Assembly: GCA_016781635.1 (NCBI GenBank)
Contig: JADDPY010000229.1
Coordinates: forward strand, 1 to 11,679
DNA length: 11,679 nucleotides
Direction of reading: 5' to 3'
From: Rubrobacter sp.
GTDB taxonomy: Bacteria; Actinomycetota; Rubrobacteria; Rubrobacterales; Rubrobacteraceae
Shown here: positions 1-6,263 of the stretch, piece by piece
Position numbering within the stretch: position 1 is the first letter of the stretch
Layout of the letters: every line of letters begins with the position of its first letter
Program-made: the position numbers and the translations under genes
The notes under the pieces: model-generated
Databases searched by the model: none
What the model saw: only the letters and a program-made list of their open reading frames with translations
What the model was told of the DNA's origin: nothing

Positions 1-1278
1 GGCGGGGTAATCTCCCTTCTTTATGCGGGACGGCCAGAGGCCGAAGGCGACCATGCGGCCAGGGATGTCCCTCAGGATCGGCACCCGGAGCAGCAGGCGC
101 ATGGTGAGCGGTGGGCCGAACGGCGTGTCGGAACCGAGGGCGACCGCCAGCACGCGGCGCTGCATCAGGGACTGTGCCGCCTGTATGGCGCGCGTCGGTA
201 GCTCACGCCGGAGCTGCACCGCACGGAGGTGGCTTACGTCGAGGGCGACAAGCCGGTTCTGGCTCTCCGCAAGCGGCTTCGAGAGCAAGTTCGCCGCCGC
301 GACGGCGTCCTGGATTGCGTAGTTGATTCCGACACCCCCGACCGGGCTCATCACGTGCGCGGCATCCCCTATAAGCAGGAGCCCAGGCCCGTACCACCGC
401 TCGCACCGGCTCGACTCGACGGAGAGCAGCGAGACCTGCTTCCAGTCCGTAAGGTGCGTGAGACGCTCGGCAAACCCCGGTACCAACCCGGCGAACCGGC
501 TCCGGAACTCCTCGATGCCCGCGTGGCGCAACTCGGGGAACGTCCCCTTCGGGATAACGTATCCTGCCTGCCAGTAGTCGTTGCGGTCGAGCATCACCGC
601 GATGCGCCCCCTGCCGATGCGCCCCACTATGCCCTCCGGGTCGCCTTCCTCCCGAGGCAGCTTGAACCACAGGACGTCCATCGGCGGCGAGGTCTTTACG
701 GGCTCGAAGCCGGCAAGGCGCCTCACGCGCGAGCCACGCCCGTCGGCCCCGACGATTAGGACAGCTCGGACCTCGTGCTCCTCGCCGCTCCGATCCTCGT
801 AACGCGCCCCGCGGACCACCCCGTCTTCCTCGAGGAGCTCCCGCACCCTCGCCCCCATCACGAGCCGGAAGTTCGGGTAGCGCGAGGCCTCCCCGGTTAT
901 GAACTCCAGGAAGCTCGTCTGGGGCATCAGCGTGATGTACGGGAAGCGGGTCTTTAGACGGCTCAGGTCCACGGGCGTGAAGGGGCCGGACGCGGTCTGC
1001 AGGGTGAAGGTCTCGACCTTCGTGTGCCGCAGCTTGAGGATCTCGTCGGCAAGACCGAGCTCGTCCATGATCTCCATGACCGACGGGTGAAGCGTGTCGC
1101 CACGGAACTCGCGGTCGAAGTCCGGGTGTGCCTCCAGCAGCGTCACATCCACGCCCTTGCGCGCCAGGAGGAGCGCCAGCACCGCCCCGCCCGGCCCACC
1201 TCCCACGACGCAGCAGGTAGTCCGCAGAATTCCCGCTCCCTCTCCCGCCTTCGTTCCGGTGGCGTCCGTGAGGCTCAT
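1..1278 (-). CDS. FAD-dependent monooxygenase (class A, PHBH fold), 3' end cut by window edge
   Basis: Flavoprotein of the p-hydroxybenzoate hydroxylase fold, expected to use NAD(P)H and O2 to hydroxylate a small, probably aromatic, substrate in the cytoplasm. The 426 visible codons run open to base 1, so nearly the whole protein is present (the family is usually 400-430 residues). Seen: the N-terminal dinucleotide-binding fold VVGGGPGG (residues 24-31) ending in Glu49; the segment REFRGDTLHP (56-65); the DG motif ADGRGSRVRR near residue 177; and the GD motif LLIGDAAHVMSPVGGVG near 302-318, which contacts the FAD ribityl chain. The ATG at 1278 has the SD AGGAGAGG three bases upstream. The gene lies 15 nt after the TetR stop, so it is co-transcribed and probably coupled. 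Substrate is unknown. Relatives include antibiotic-inactivating hydroxylases and ring hydroxylases, so detoxification or catabolism are both possible. Confidence 0.9.
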   Translation of the reverse strand, partial: MSLTDATGTKAGEGAGILRTTCCVVGGGPGGAVLALLLARKGVDVTLLEAHPDFDREFRGDTLHPSVMEIMDELGLADEILKLRHTKVETFTLQTASGPFTPVDLSRLKTRFPYITLMPQTSFLEFITGEASRYPNFRLVMGARVRELLEEDGVVRGARYEDRSGEEHEVRAVLIVGADGRGSRVRRLAGFEPVKTSPPMDVLWFKLPREEGDPEGIVGRIGRGRIAVMLDRNDYWQAGYVIPKGTFPELRHAGIEEFRSRFAGLVPGFAERLTHLTDWKQVSLLSVESSRCERWYGPGLLLIGDAAHVMSPVGGVGINYAIQDAVAAANLLSKPLAESQNRLVALDVSHLRAVQLRRELPTRAIQAAQSLMQRRVLAVALGSDTPFGPPLTMRLLLRVPILRDIPGRMVAFGLWPSRIKKGDYPA

Positions 1279-1293
1279 GATCCTCTCCTCTCC

Positions 1294-1905
1294 CTAGCTT
1301 TCGGGTGCCAGCCCTCTCAAAAAGATCTCCACAGCGTTCTTTAAGTGCTCCTCGTCAGTGAGGCCGTCCTCCACCAGCGCCGGAAAGAAAAGCTTCCCCG
1401 CGAGTTGCGGTATCAGCATCCCGACGAACATGCGCGCCCCCGAGCGGACGTCGTGGGGGCGGAGGCGCCCGAGCTCGATCTGCCGCTCCAGATACCGCTT
1501 GAGAAACTCGAGTACCCGTCCCGGCCCGCCCCTGACGAACGCCTCGGCGACCTCCGGGCGGCGTATGGCCTCCCCGACCATGAGCCGCAAGACCCGCGGG
1601 TCCATCCGCTCGAAGGCGAAATACGCCTGCCCGAGCTTCGTCAAAGCCTCCTCCGGCGGCAGATCCATGACCTTCGCGAGGTCGGCTACCGCACGCACGA
1701 CTGGCACCTTCGCGCCCAACACCTCTTTGAAGAGATCCTGCTTGTCCCGAAAGTACCAGTAGATCAAAGCCGGAGACCGGATCCCCGCCTCCCGCGCGAT
1801 CTCCTTGACCGTCGCCCCCCCGAAACCGTGTTCCGCAAAGACCCGCAACGCGGCCTCGAGGATCTCCTGCCGCCGATCGTTTTCTTCTATGCGCTGCTCG
1901 TCCAT
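1294..1905 (-). CDS. TetR/AcrR-family transcriptional repressor
   Basis: Ligand-responsive DNA-binding repressor of 203 residues, normal for the family. The N-terminal TetR helix-turn-helix covers about residues 12-62, with the typical run ILEAALRVFAEHGF, then ATVKEIAREAGI and the recognition-helix end YWYFRDKQDLF. The rest is the helical ligand-binding and dimerisation domain, including an acidic and hydrophobic C-terminus. I chose the ATG at 1905, preceded by SD AAGGGG. The frame stays open to 1947, but that start would lie upstream of the predicted -10 and inside the promoter. It is the first gene of an operon with the FAD monooxygenase (15-nt gap), and two inverted repeats flank its promoter, so autorepression with induction by the monooxygenase substrate is the obvious model. 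The inducer cannot be read from the sequence. Confidence 0.92.
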   Translation of the reverse strand: MDEQRIEENDRRQEILEAALRVFAEHGFGGATVKEIAREAGIRSPALIYWYFRDKQDLFKEVLGAKVPVVRAVADLAKVMDLPPEEALTKLGQAYFAFERMDPRVLRLMVGEAIRRPEVAEAFVRGGPGRVLEFLKRYLERQIELGRLRPHDVRSGARMFVGMLIPQLAGKLFFPALVEDGLTDEEHLKNAVEIFLRGLAPES

Positions 1906-1912
1906 CCGTCCC

Positions 1913-1930
1913 CTTGAACGCGTATTCAAG
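1913..1930. promoter_or_regulatory. Inverted repeat, probable TetR operator O2 (over the transcription start)
   Basis: CTTGAACGCGTATTCAAG is an 18-bp dyad with 6-bp arms CTTGAA/TTCAAG. It lies just downstream of the predicted -10, covers the expected transcription start, and ends within the tetR SD. It is 34 bp from the sister dyad at 1947-1964, centre to centre, so two TetR dimers could bracket the -10. Confidence 0.7.
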
Positions 1931-1934
1931 TAGG

Positions 1935-1963
1935 ATCCTAGCAGCACTTGAACGAGCGATCAA
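1935..1963 (-). promoter_or_regulatory. Sigma70-type promoter of the tetR-monooxygenase operon
   Basis: On the minus strand, TTGATC (1963-1958) and TAGGAT (1940-1935) are separated by exactly 17 nt, a good match to the -35/-10 pattern of the housekeeping sigma factor. Transcription would start near 1928, about 23 nt before the tetR ATG. The -10 lies in a perfect 10-bp palindrome TAGGATCCTA (1931-1940). Confidence 0.65.
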
Positions 1964-1964
1964 G
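1947..1964. promoter_or_regulatory. Inverted repeat, probable TetR operator O1 (over the -35)
   Basis: CTTGAACGAGCGATCAAG is an 18-bp dyad with 5-bp arms CTTGA/TCAAG. It shares 14 of 18 positions with the second dyad at 1913-1930 and overlaps the predicted -35 hexamer. Its position and dyad form fit the operator of the adjacent TetR gene. That assignment is an inference. Confidence 0.7.
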
Positions 1965-2049
1965 AGTTGTTTGTAACAGGTTTAGCCCGATCGTCACCCG
2001 CCCCTACCGGAGGACGTGGACCGGGTGGGACTACGCGACATCCTGGCGT

Positions 2050-2079
2050 TTGGCGAGTGTTACGACGGGAGGGTATAAG
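2050..2079 (+). promoter_or_regulatory. Possible promoter of the DUF4385 gene, leaderless start
   Basis: TATAAG (2074-2079) ends 7 nt before the ATG at 2087, with a weak -35 TTGGCG (2050-2055) 18 nt upstream. This places the transcription start on or next to the A of the ATG. A GGAGGG at about 14 nt is too far for normal SD use, although AAGAAGAG closer in could act as a weak SD. Confidence 0.45.
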
Positions 2080-2086
2080 AAGAGCC

Positions 2087-2509
2087 ATGAGCTACCCCTA
2101 CGATGGCGTGGACCTGCGCGAGCACCCGGAGTCGTACAGAATCGGCCGGGGCGAAGAGGGTGTCTTCCACGCGGAGCCTTACAAGGGCGAGATCCTGCCC
2201 CTATGGAGCTTTAAGACTCCGGAGGCAGCGAAGAATTCAGCCGACGCCATCTACGAGAAGTTTTTGGAGTACAGGGGCGAGGGAGATTTCGTCGGGATGG
2301 ACGTCGCCAGAAAGTACCTCCAGATGGGGTACACACGGTCCAGGCGCTACGCCATGCACAAGGGCGGGAACAAGAGTAAGCCGTTGGACGAGCCCGACCC
2401 CGAGAAGAGCCGGGCCGCCGAGATCTTCTACGAGAAGTGGCGTACCGCTGCCGAGGACGGGGAGTACCTGAGGCTCAAGGGGGAGTTTCAGCGCCGCCGC
2501 AACCGGTAG
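2087..2509 (+). CDS. DUF4385-family conserved hypothetical protein
   Basis: A 140-residue soluble protein with the pattern of the DUF4385 family, whose function is unknown. Recognisable segments, from memory of the family, are LREHPESYRIGRGEEGVF near the N-terminus, EPYKGEILPLWSFKTPEAA, the central FVGMDVARKYLQMGYTRSRR, and the C-terminal IFYEKWRTAAEDGEYLRLK. It is rich in Arg, Lys, Glu and aromatic residues with no signal peptide or membrane segment, and ends in a basic tail. The ATG at 2087 is the last plausible start before the conserved N-terminal motif. The frame is open further upstream to 1967, but those extra residues look non-coding and would run through the promoter. It is transcribed away from the tetR operon and followed by a long gene-poor stretch, so it appears monocistronic. 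I know no biochemical role to propose. Confidence 0.85.
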   Translation: MSYPYDGVDLREHPESYRIGRGEEGVFHAEPYKGEILPLWSFKTPEAAKNSADAIYEKFLEYRGEGDFVGMDVARKYLQMGYTRSRRYAMHKGGNKSKPLDEPDPEKSRAAEIFYEKWRTAAEDGEYLRLKGEFQRRRNR

Positions 2510-3194
2510 ATCATCCGAACGTACCTGTGGGCGATGCGAAGGTCGGCGAGGGACCACGATACGCAAGCTCGCCCGGGTCCGTAAGCTCCAGAGCAACATT
2601 CTCAGGATGCAACTCAACACGTGGATCAACGCGGGGAGCGGCCGGAAACCTCGACGCAAGTTGACGCCGGTAAGCTTTATCAGTGGCGGCAAAGCGGCAA
2701 ACGTCCCGACCGGAGGATGTAAAGCTCAACGGCCCGCCGGCGTCACGAGGATAGGAAAGCACGGGGCGACACGAGCTTTGTCCCCAATCTCTTGGAGGAC
2801 CCCTGGAGTAGTGTGGAACCGGCGGAGGCCCGGTGGACTAGGGCAAGACTTAAACACTGTTGAGCAATTTGTCCCACGTTCGCCTAGCCCAAAAGTGAGG
2901 GGCGAAGCTCCCTGTGGGGGCATACGCAGAAGGACTTTGGCTGCGGGCCGCGCCGACCTACCGAAGCCGGTCAAAGGGGCAGCCGGGACATCCTCTCGGG
3001 CTTCAACCAAAGTTCCCGGGTAGTGCGGACGATTGCCCTACCCGATTGGTCGTAGCCTGCATCGTGTCGCACGGCGACAAATAGGCGGTGCGAGGCTTAT
3101 TTTGCACCGATAAACTATAGCGCGGATAAGATCGAAGCCTATCCGGTCGCCAGGCGCAACAACGAGAGGCGCGGCTTCCGGTAGTATTGGCTCT
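2510..3194. other. 685-base stretch without a recognisable gene
   Basis: No reading frame here has convincing codon use or a family match on either strand, although short open frames exist. It holds several small inverted repeats: AAAGCTC/GAGCTTT (2721-2727, 2773-2779), GGCTGC/GCAGCC (2939-2944, 2979-2984) and CGGGTAG/CTACCCG (3017-3023, 3038-3044). I compared it by eye with tmRNA, RNase P RNA, SRP RNA and group II intron signatures and saw none. It could be a structured RNA, decayed coding sequence, or plain spacer. Confidence 0.5.
3182..3187 (+). promoter_or_regulatory. Possible -10 element of the small-protein gene, leaderless
   Basis: TAGTAT fits the actinobacterial TANNNT -10 pattern and ends exactly 7 nt before the ATG at 3195. 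No SD and no clear -35 are visible, so a leaderless message is likely. Confidence 0.4.
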
Positions 3195-3383
3195 ATGGAA
3201 GAGCGAGACCTTCTCCTTCTGGAAAGCGCTGTAACCGCAATAGACGAGGCCTCGGCATCCGTCGCCACCGAGGTGGAGCGCGACCGGCTCGGCGAGTCCC
3301 AGCTCGCTCGCCTCTCCGTCGTCGAGGCGGAGTTGAGGCGTAGCCGCATCTCCCTTGAGAAGATCATTCAGGAGAACAGTTAG
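3195..3383 (+). CDS. Small helical hypothetical protein (62 aa)
   Basis: I do not recognise a family. The 62 residues are acidic and amphipathic, with no Pro, Gly rare, and heptad-like Leu/Val/Ile spacing (ERDLLLLESAVTAIDEASAS, then VVEAELRRSRISLEKIIQEN), so it should fold as one or two long helices, perhaps a coiled coil or hairpin. Codons end mainly in G/C as in the neighbouring genes, which supports real coding. No signal peptide, membrane span or catalytic motif is seen. The ATG has a TANNNT hexamer 7 nt upstream but no SD. It stands alone between two non-coding stretches. A structural or regulatory small protein is plausible, but no function can be assigned. Confidence 0.6.
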   Translation: MEERDLLLLESAVTAIDEASASVATEVERDRLGESQLARLSVVEAELRRSRISLEKIIQENS

Positions 3384-3580
3384 CCCCTAGCGGTGAATCG
3401 GCAAGGTCCCCCCCATCCGAGGTCGCGCAGTAGTCGACGATGGAATGCTCACGCTAATGGGCGAGCAACACGCATCCAGTGCGTCACGCGGCGTGCTCTA
3501 AGAGAGACGCTACGATCCATGCGCCAGACGCAGGGGCAGGGTGGCAGAGAACCGGGGGCCTTCGGGTATTCGACCCAGAC

Positions 3581-3591
3581 TATGATAAAAT
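3581..3591 (+). promoter_or_regulatory. Probable -10 region for the csp leader transcript
   Basis: The AT-rich run TATGATAAAAT contains two overlapping -10-like hexamers (TATGAT and TAAAAT), conspicuous in this GC-rich sequence. No good -35 is present at 16-18 nt. The rest of 3384-3704, a gap of about 320 nt, holds only this element, the leader terminator and the csp ribosome-binding site. Confidence 0.45.
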
Positions 3592-3632
3592 ACTCGAGAA
3601 GTTGAAGATATGGGTTTTATGGTGACTGAAGC

Positions 3633-3662
3633 GCCGCCCTCGACGAGGGGAGCGGCTTTTTT
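3633..3662 (+). terminator. Intrinsic terminator in the csp leader (possible attenuator)
   Basis: The stem GCCGC (3633-3637)/GCGGC (3652-3656) continues as CCTC/GAGG around a GAC loop, with a 3-nt bulge GGA, and is followed by six T (3657-3662). It lies about 45-70 nt downstream of the predicted -10 and 42 nt upstream of the csp ATG, with no gene ending just before it. It may end a short RNA or act as an attenuator for csp. Confidence 0.7.
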
Positions 3663-3704
3663 ATTGCGCTCGAGCCCCAGGAAACGGAAGGTGGGCTCCA
3701 ACAC

Positions 3705-3908
3705 ATGGCCCAAGGAACAGTTAAGTGGTTCAACGACGAGAAGGGCTACGGCTTCATCTCTCCGGACGAGGGCGGCGAAGATCTCTTTGTCCATCACTCC
3801 GGGATAGCCGGTAGCGGCTTCAAGTCCCTCGAGGAGGGCGCAAAGGTCTCCTATGAGGCTACGCGCGGCCAGAAGGGGATGCAGGCGGACAACGTCTCCG
3901 TAGTCTAG
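3705..3908 (+). CDS. csp: Cold-shock protein, single CSD (CspA family)
   Basis: A 67-residue single-domain OB-fold protein of the CspA family that binds single-stranded RNA and DNA, melting mRNA structure and acting as an RNA chaperone or antiterminator. It has the standard length, the start [18 protein letters not shown] with RNP1 (KGYGFI, about residues 13-18), and RNP2 LFVHHSGI (about 27-34), with the surface aromatics Trp8, Phe9, Tyr15, Phe17, Phe28 and His30/His31 in place. The second half, [20 protein letters not shown], completes the barrel. A GGAAGG SD lies 12 nt upstream of the ATG. The gene is monocistronic: a terminator hairpin in its leader and another after the stop isolate it. 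Whether it is cold-inducible or constitutive cannot be read directly, but the structured leader suggests post-initiation control. Confidence 0.95.
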   Translation: MAQGTVKWFNDEKGYGFISPDEGGEDLFVHHSGIAGSGFKSLEEGAKVSYEATRGQKGMQADNVSVV

Positions 3909-3954
3909 CCTGAGGTTAGATCGGCCGGAGCATACCGGTCGGTAGCTACGTGCA

Positions 3955-3989
3955 GGGTCGGGGTCCTTCGGGGCTCCGGCCCTTCTTTT
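3955..3989 (+). terminator. Intrinsic terminator of the cold-shock gene
   Basis: A 9-bp stem (3955-3963 with 3974-3982, two G-U pairs) is extended by an inner stem capped by TTCG and followed by TTCTTTT. It lies 46 nt after the csp stop. Confidence 0.8.
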
Positions 3990-4187
3990 GTGGTCCGACC
4001 ACGTAGAACATGCGCCAAATGGCCGCTCCGGTCGTGCCTCGTCACCCTGAGGGGCGCGTGTTCGACCTCGTCGACGTCCTACGAAGTGGGGGACACAGGA
4101 CGTGAGTCATACCCTCTAGAACACGACTGGCTGCTACCGTTCGACCTACGTCGGTGGAGGAGCCGGACCACGATGAGCAGAAGCGGA

Positions 4188-4481
4188 TCACGGCTTGCCG
4201 CTGTAGAGCTTGAAAAGGGCATCCATGGACCGCTGGTATTTCTCCAGCGCTTCCACCCAGAGGTCAAGGTATGCTTTCCCCGCGTCGGTGACCGCGTACC
4301 TCCTGCGCGCCGGTCCCCCCTCGGAGGTCTCCCACTCGGACGTGCACCAGCCCTTGCGCTCCATCCTTCGCAAGGTTCGGTATAGCGTCCCGGGGTTCGT
4401 GGCCTCCGCCCCGAATCGCGCCGAACGCCGCATCAACTCGTATCCGTAAGACTCGTGCTCGCGTAGTGACGCCAGTATCAC
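4188..4481 (-). CDS. PadR-family transcriptional regulator (PhaQ-like); true start uncertain, probably further upstream
   Basis: Winged-helix PadR regulator. Seen: SYGYELMRRSARFG (helix 1-2), NPGTLYRTLRRMERKGW (recognition helix region), SEGGPARRRYAVTDAGKAYL (wing) and a C-terminal dimerisation helix ALEKYQRSMDALFKLY. The last two resemble, from memory, PHB-responsive PhaQ-type repressors, but no polyhydroxybutyrate genes are nearby. The only canonical in-frame start is GTG 4481, which has no SD and cuts off the family's N-terminal segment. The residues ARPKNWLEPVILASLR are encoded continuously from upstream of it, and the frame is open back to a stop at 4593-4595. An SD-like AAGGAG (4584-4579) is followed after 4 nt by GTC, not GTG, and CTG 4544 is another option. 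It follows a hypothetical gene that ends at 4565, so coupling is likely. Target genes are unknown. Confidence 0.85.
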   Translation of the reverse strand: MILASLREHESYGYELMRRSARFGAEATNPGTLYRTLRRMERKGWCTSEWETSEGGPARRRYAVTDAGKAYLDLWVEALEKYQRSMDALFKLYSGKP

Positions 4482-4564
4482 CGGCTCGAGCCAGTTCTTC
4501 GGACGGGCCTCGACCTTCGGGGGCTCGGGTGTTCCCCCGTCCAGTGTCGATTTGGATCTACCGT

Positions 4565-4873
4565 CTACGGCGACCGCTCTCCTTCGTTCCCACTAGCCTG
4601 ATTGCGGGGGTTGCCGCGCTCTTCCTCAGGCGGACCACCGTTCTCCTCCACCAGCTCCACGGCGCGGCGCGGGACCGGTATCTCCCGAACCCAATAGGTG
4701 GTGTTCTTCGTTTCGTGCGAGATTTCGAACACCGGATCTTCGGCTTCCCAAGCCCAAGGGTAGGCCAGTATCGACACTACGCTGTCGTGGCCGACGACAA
4801 GCTTGTCGTCGAACCCGGCGTCGAGCTTCCAGCCGGCTTCCTCCATGGCCCTTTCTATTCTTTCACGACTCAT
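4565..4873 (-). CDS. Conserved-looking hypothetical protein (102 aa)
   Basis: No family recognised. The first 75 or so residues look like a compact alpha/beta domain (ERAMEEAGWKLDAGFDDK, then alternating strands with VVSILAYPWAWEAEDPVFE and TTYWVREIPVPRRAVELVEE). The tail is charged, Pro/Gly/Asn-rich and probably disordered. There is no signal peptide or membrane span. Codon use matches the neighbours. The start is ambiguous: tandem ATGs at 4876 and 4873 follow GAGGG by 2 and 5 nt, and a GTG at 4888 is also in frame. I prefer 4873 for SD spacing. It sits between the MetX-like gene, 102 nt upstream, and padR, whose frame overlaps or abuts its end, so the three may form one transcript. Role unknown, perhaps linked to the PadR regulator. 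Confidence 0.7.
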   Translation of the reverse strand: MSRERIERAMEEAGWKLDAGFDDKLVVGHDSVVSILAYPWAWEAEDPVFEISHETKNTTYWVREIPVPRRAVELVEENGGPPEEERGNPRNQASGNEGERSP

Positions 4874-4975
4874 CATTACCCTCGTCACTACCCCCTGCGG
4901 CTCGCGACCAAACTCGGGCAGAGGGTATCCAGAGGACCCGATCCTCCTCCTGTGCGCTCCTGGGCACTATCTCCC

Positions 4976-6028
4976 TCACACGGATGCTTCGAGAAGCTCG
5001 CCGAGGTGGCGGTCGATCTGCGGCATGTAGCCCGGCTCGAAGCCGAAGAGGCCCAGGTGACCGGCCGTGCTGTCGATGACGCGCAGTTCGCTGCCCGGTA
5101 CCAGCTTCTGCTCCGCTTCGCAGTCGCGCACGGGGAAGAACATATCCTCGGAGATGGGCATGACGTACGTTTTGGCCGTCACGCGGCCGAGTGCCGCGGC
5201 GAGGTCGCCGCCGGTGAGGCGGCTAACGTCCCCCCGTTGCCACTTCCACGCCATGTGCAGGAGGTCGTTGGGGTCCATCACCTCGAAGTATGCGTCCATG
5301 AAGCCGACCTGGAAGTCGTCCACGGAGGCGAAGCCCAGAGGTCTCCACTGCTCCCCTTTCCAGAACTCCGTCGAGAAGCCCATGACCGACCAGATCCTGG
5401 CGTGCCGGTGCAGCCCCTCGCGCACCTCTGAAGGGGCCTCGTACCAACCATTCCGGAACCCGGGGTCCGAGGTGACGGCCTCGATGAGGGTCTGAGTGTA
5501 GATGAAGTCGTGCGGGGTGTTCTTTGCCGTCCCGGCGATGGGGGCCGCCCGCTTCACTTTATCGGGGAATCGTACCGCCCACTCGTAAGTCTGTTGCGCC
5601 CCCATCGAGCCGCCGGTGACCAACTCCAGTTGCTCGATGCCGAACTGCTCGCGCAACAGTTGCTCCTGCGCGCGGACGTCGTCCCCTATCCTGACGTGCG
5701 GGAACCGGGCCATAGCGTGCGGACCATCCGTGTTGTGGGGTGAGGAGGACAGCCCGTTGCCAATTTGGTTGACGACGATGATGAAGTACTTCTCCGGGTT
5801 CAGCGCGTGCCCAGGGCCGATGTAGACGTCCCGGAAGATCTGGTGTGTCCCCGAGTACCACGTCGTGACCAGGATCGCATTGTCCTTCGCTGCATTCAGC
5901 TCGCCGAACGTTGCGTATGCAAGCTCGCAGCCGCGCAGGGTGTAGCCCTCTTCGAGGACGAAATCACCCAAAGAAAACATTTCGTAGGAACCGTGGAAGT
6001 CCGACGAGTAGTACGGATTTTCAAGCAC
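4976..6028 (-). CDS. MetX-like alpha/beta hydrolase (homoserine O-acetyltransferase superfamily)
   Basis: A 350-residue alpha/beta-hydrolase-fold enzyme of the homoserine acetyltransferase branch. Seen: the strand and oxyanion region VTTWYSGTH (54-62), the family segment QIGNGLSSSPHNT (88-100), the nucleophile elbow VTGGSMGAQQTYEWA with Ser141, a helical lid (about 170-270), acid Asp295 in MPISEDMFFP, and His324 in DSTAGHLGLFG, giving a complete triad. True MetX proteins usually read GGSMGG at the elbow; here it is GGSMGA, and the protein is a little shorter than most MetX. No methionine genes are adjacent, so I call the superfamily, not the reaction; acyltransfer or ester hydrolysis are both possible. 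Start GTG 6028 has the SD AAGGGAGG upstream. There is no signal peptide, so it is cytoplasmic. An SDR pseudogene lies upstream on the same strand. Confidence 0.88.
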   Translation of the reverse strand: MLENPYYSSDFHGSYEMFSLGDFVLEEGYTLRGCELAYATFGELNAAKDNAILVTTWYSGTHQIFRDVYIGPGHALNPEKYFIIVVNQIGNGLSSSPHNTDGPHAMARFPHVRIGDDVRAQEQLLREQFGIEQLELVTGGSMGAQQTYEWAVRFPDKVKRAAPIAGTAKNTPHDFIYTQTLIEAVTSDPGFRNGWYEAPSEVREGLHRHARIWSVMGFSTEFWKGEQWRPLGFASVDDFQVGFMDAYFEVMDPNDLLHMAWKWQRGDVSRLTGGDLAAALGRVTAKTYVMPISEDMFFPVRDCEAEQKLVPGSELRVIDSTAGHLGLFGFEPGYMPQIDRHLGELLEASV

Positions 6029-6263
6029 GTTACCACCCTCCCTTTACCTGTACGACCGCCTTGGAAGCGGCGCGTGTATGTTTCTCCCACAAGCATGATG
6101 CCAGCAGCCGGAACTCGGCGCTGCGTGTGGAAGGGCGAAATGCCGAGAGCGACGTTTCCAGGCAGGGCGGTGATCTGCTCACGAGCGGGTAGTGGTTGAA
6201 CCGGCGACGGCTCCACTATCCGTGTCCCCTTCCAGCGTGACGGAGAAGCGGACCTTTAAGCCG

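Noticed and set aside
2690..3044. Possible tmRNA, RNase P RNA, SRP RNA or group II intron
   Set aside because: None of their conserved core sequences was found by eye. Only short stems of the kind common in GC-rich DNA are present.
3540..3580. tRNA-like pieces (GGGTGGCAGAG and a TTCGA loop)
   Set aside because: No acceptor or anticodon stem can be formed and the spacing is wrong, so it is not a tRNA gene and only a weak candidate for a remnant.
3610..3807. 65-codon open frame overlapping the csp leader and gene
   Set aside because: It runs through the terminator hairpin and out of frame across csp, with no good SD and no family resemblance.
4466..5431. 321-codon open frame on the plus strand
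   Set aside because: Antisense to the MetX-like, hypothetical and padR genes, all better supported by motifs and SDs.
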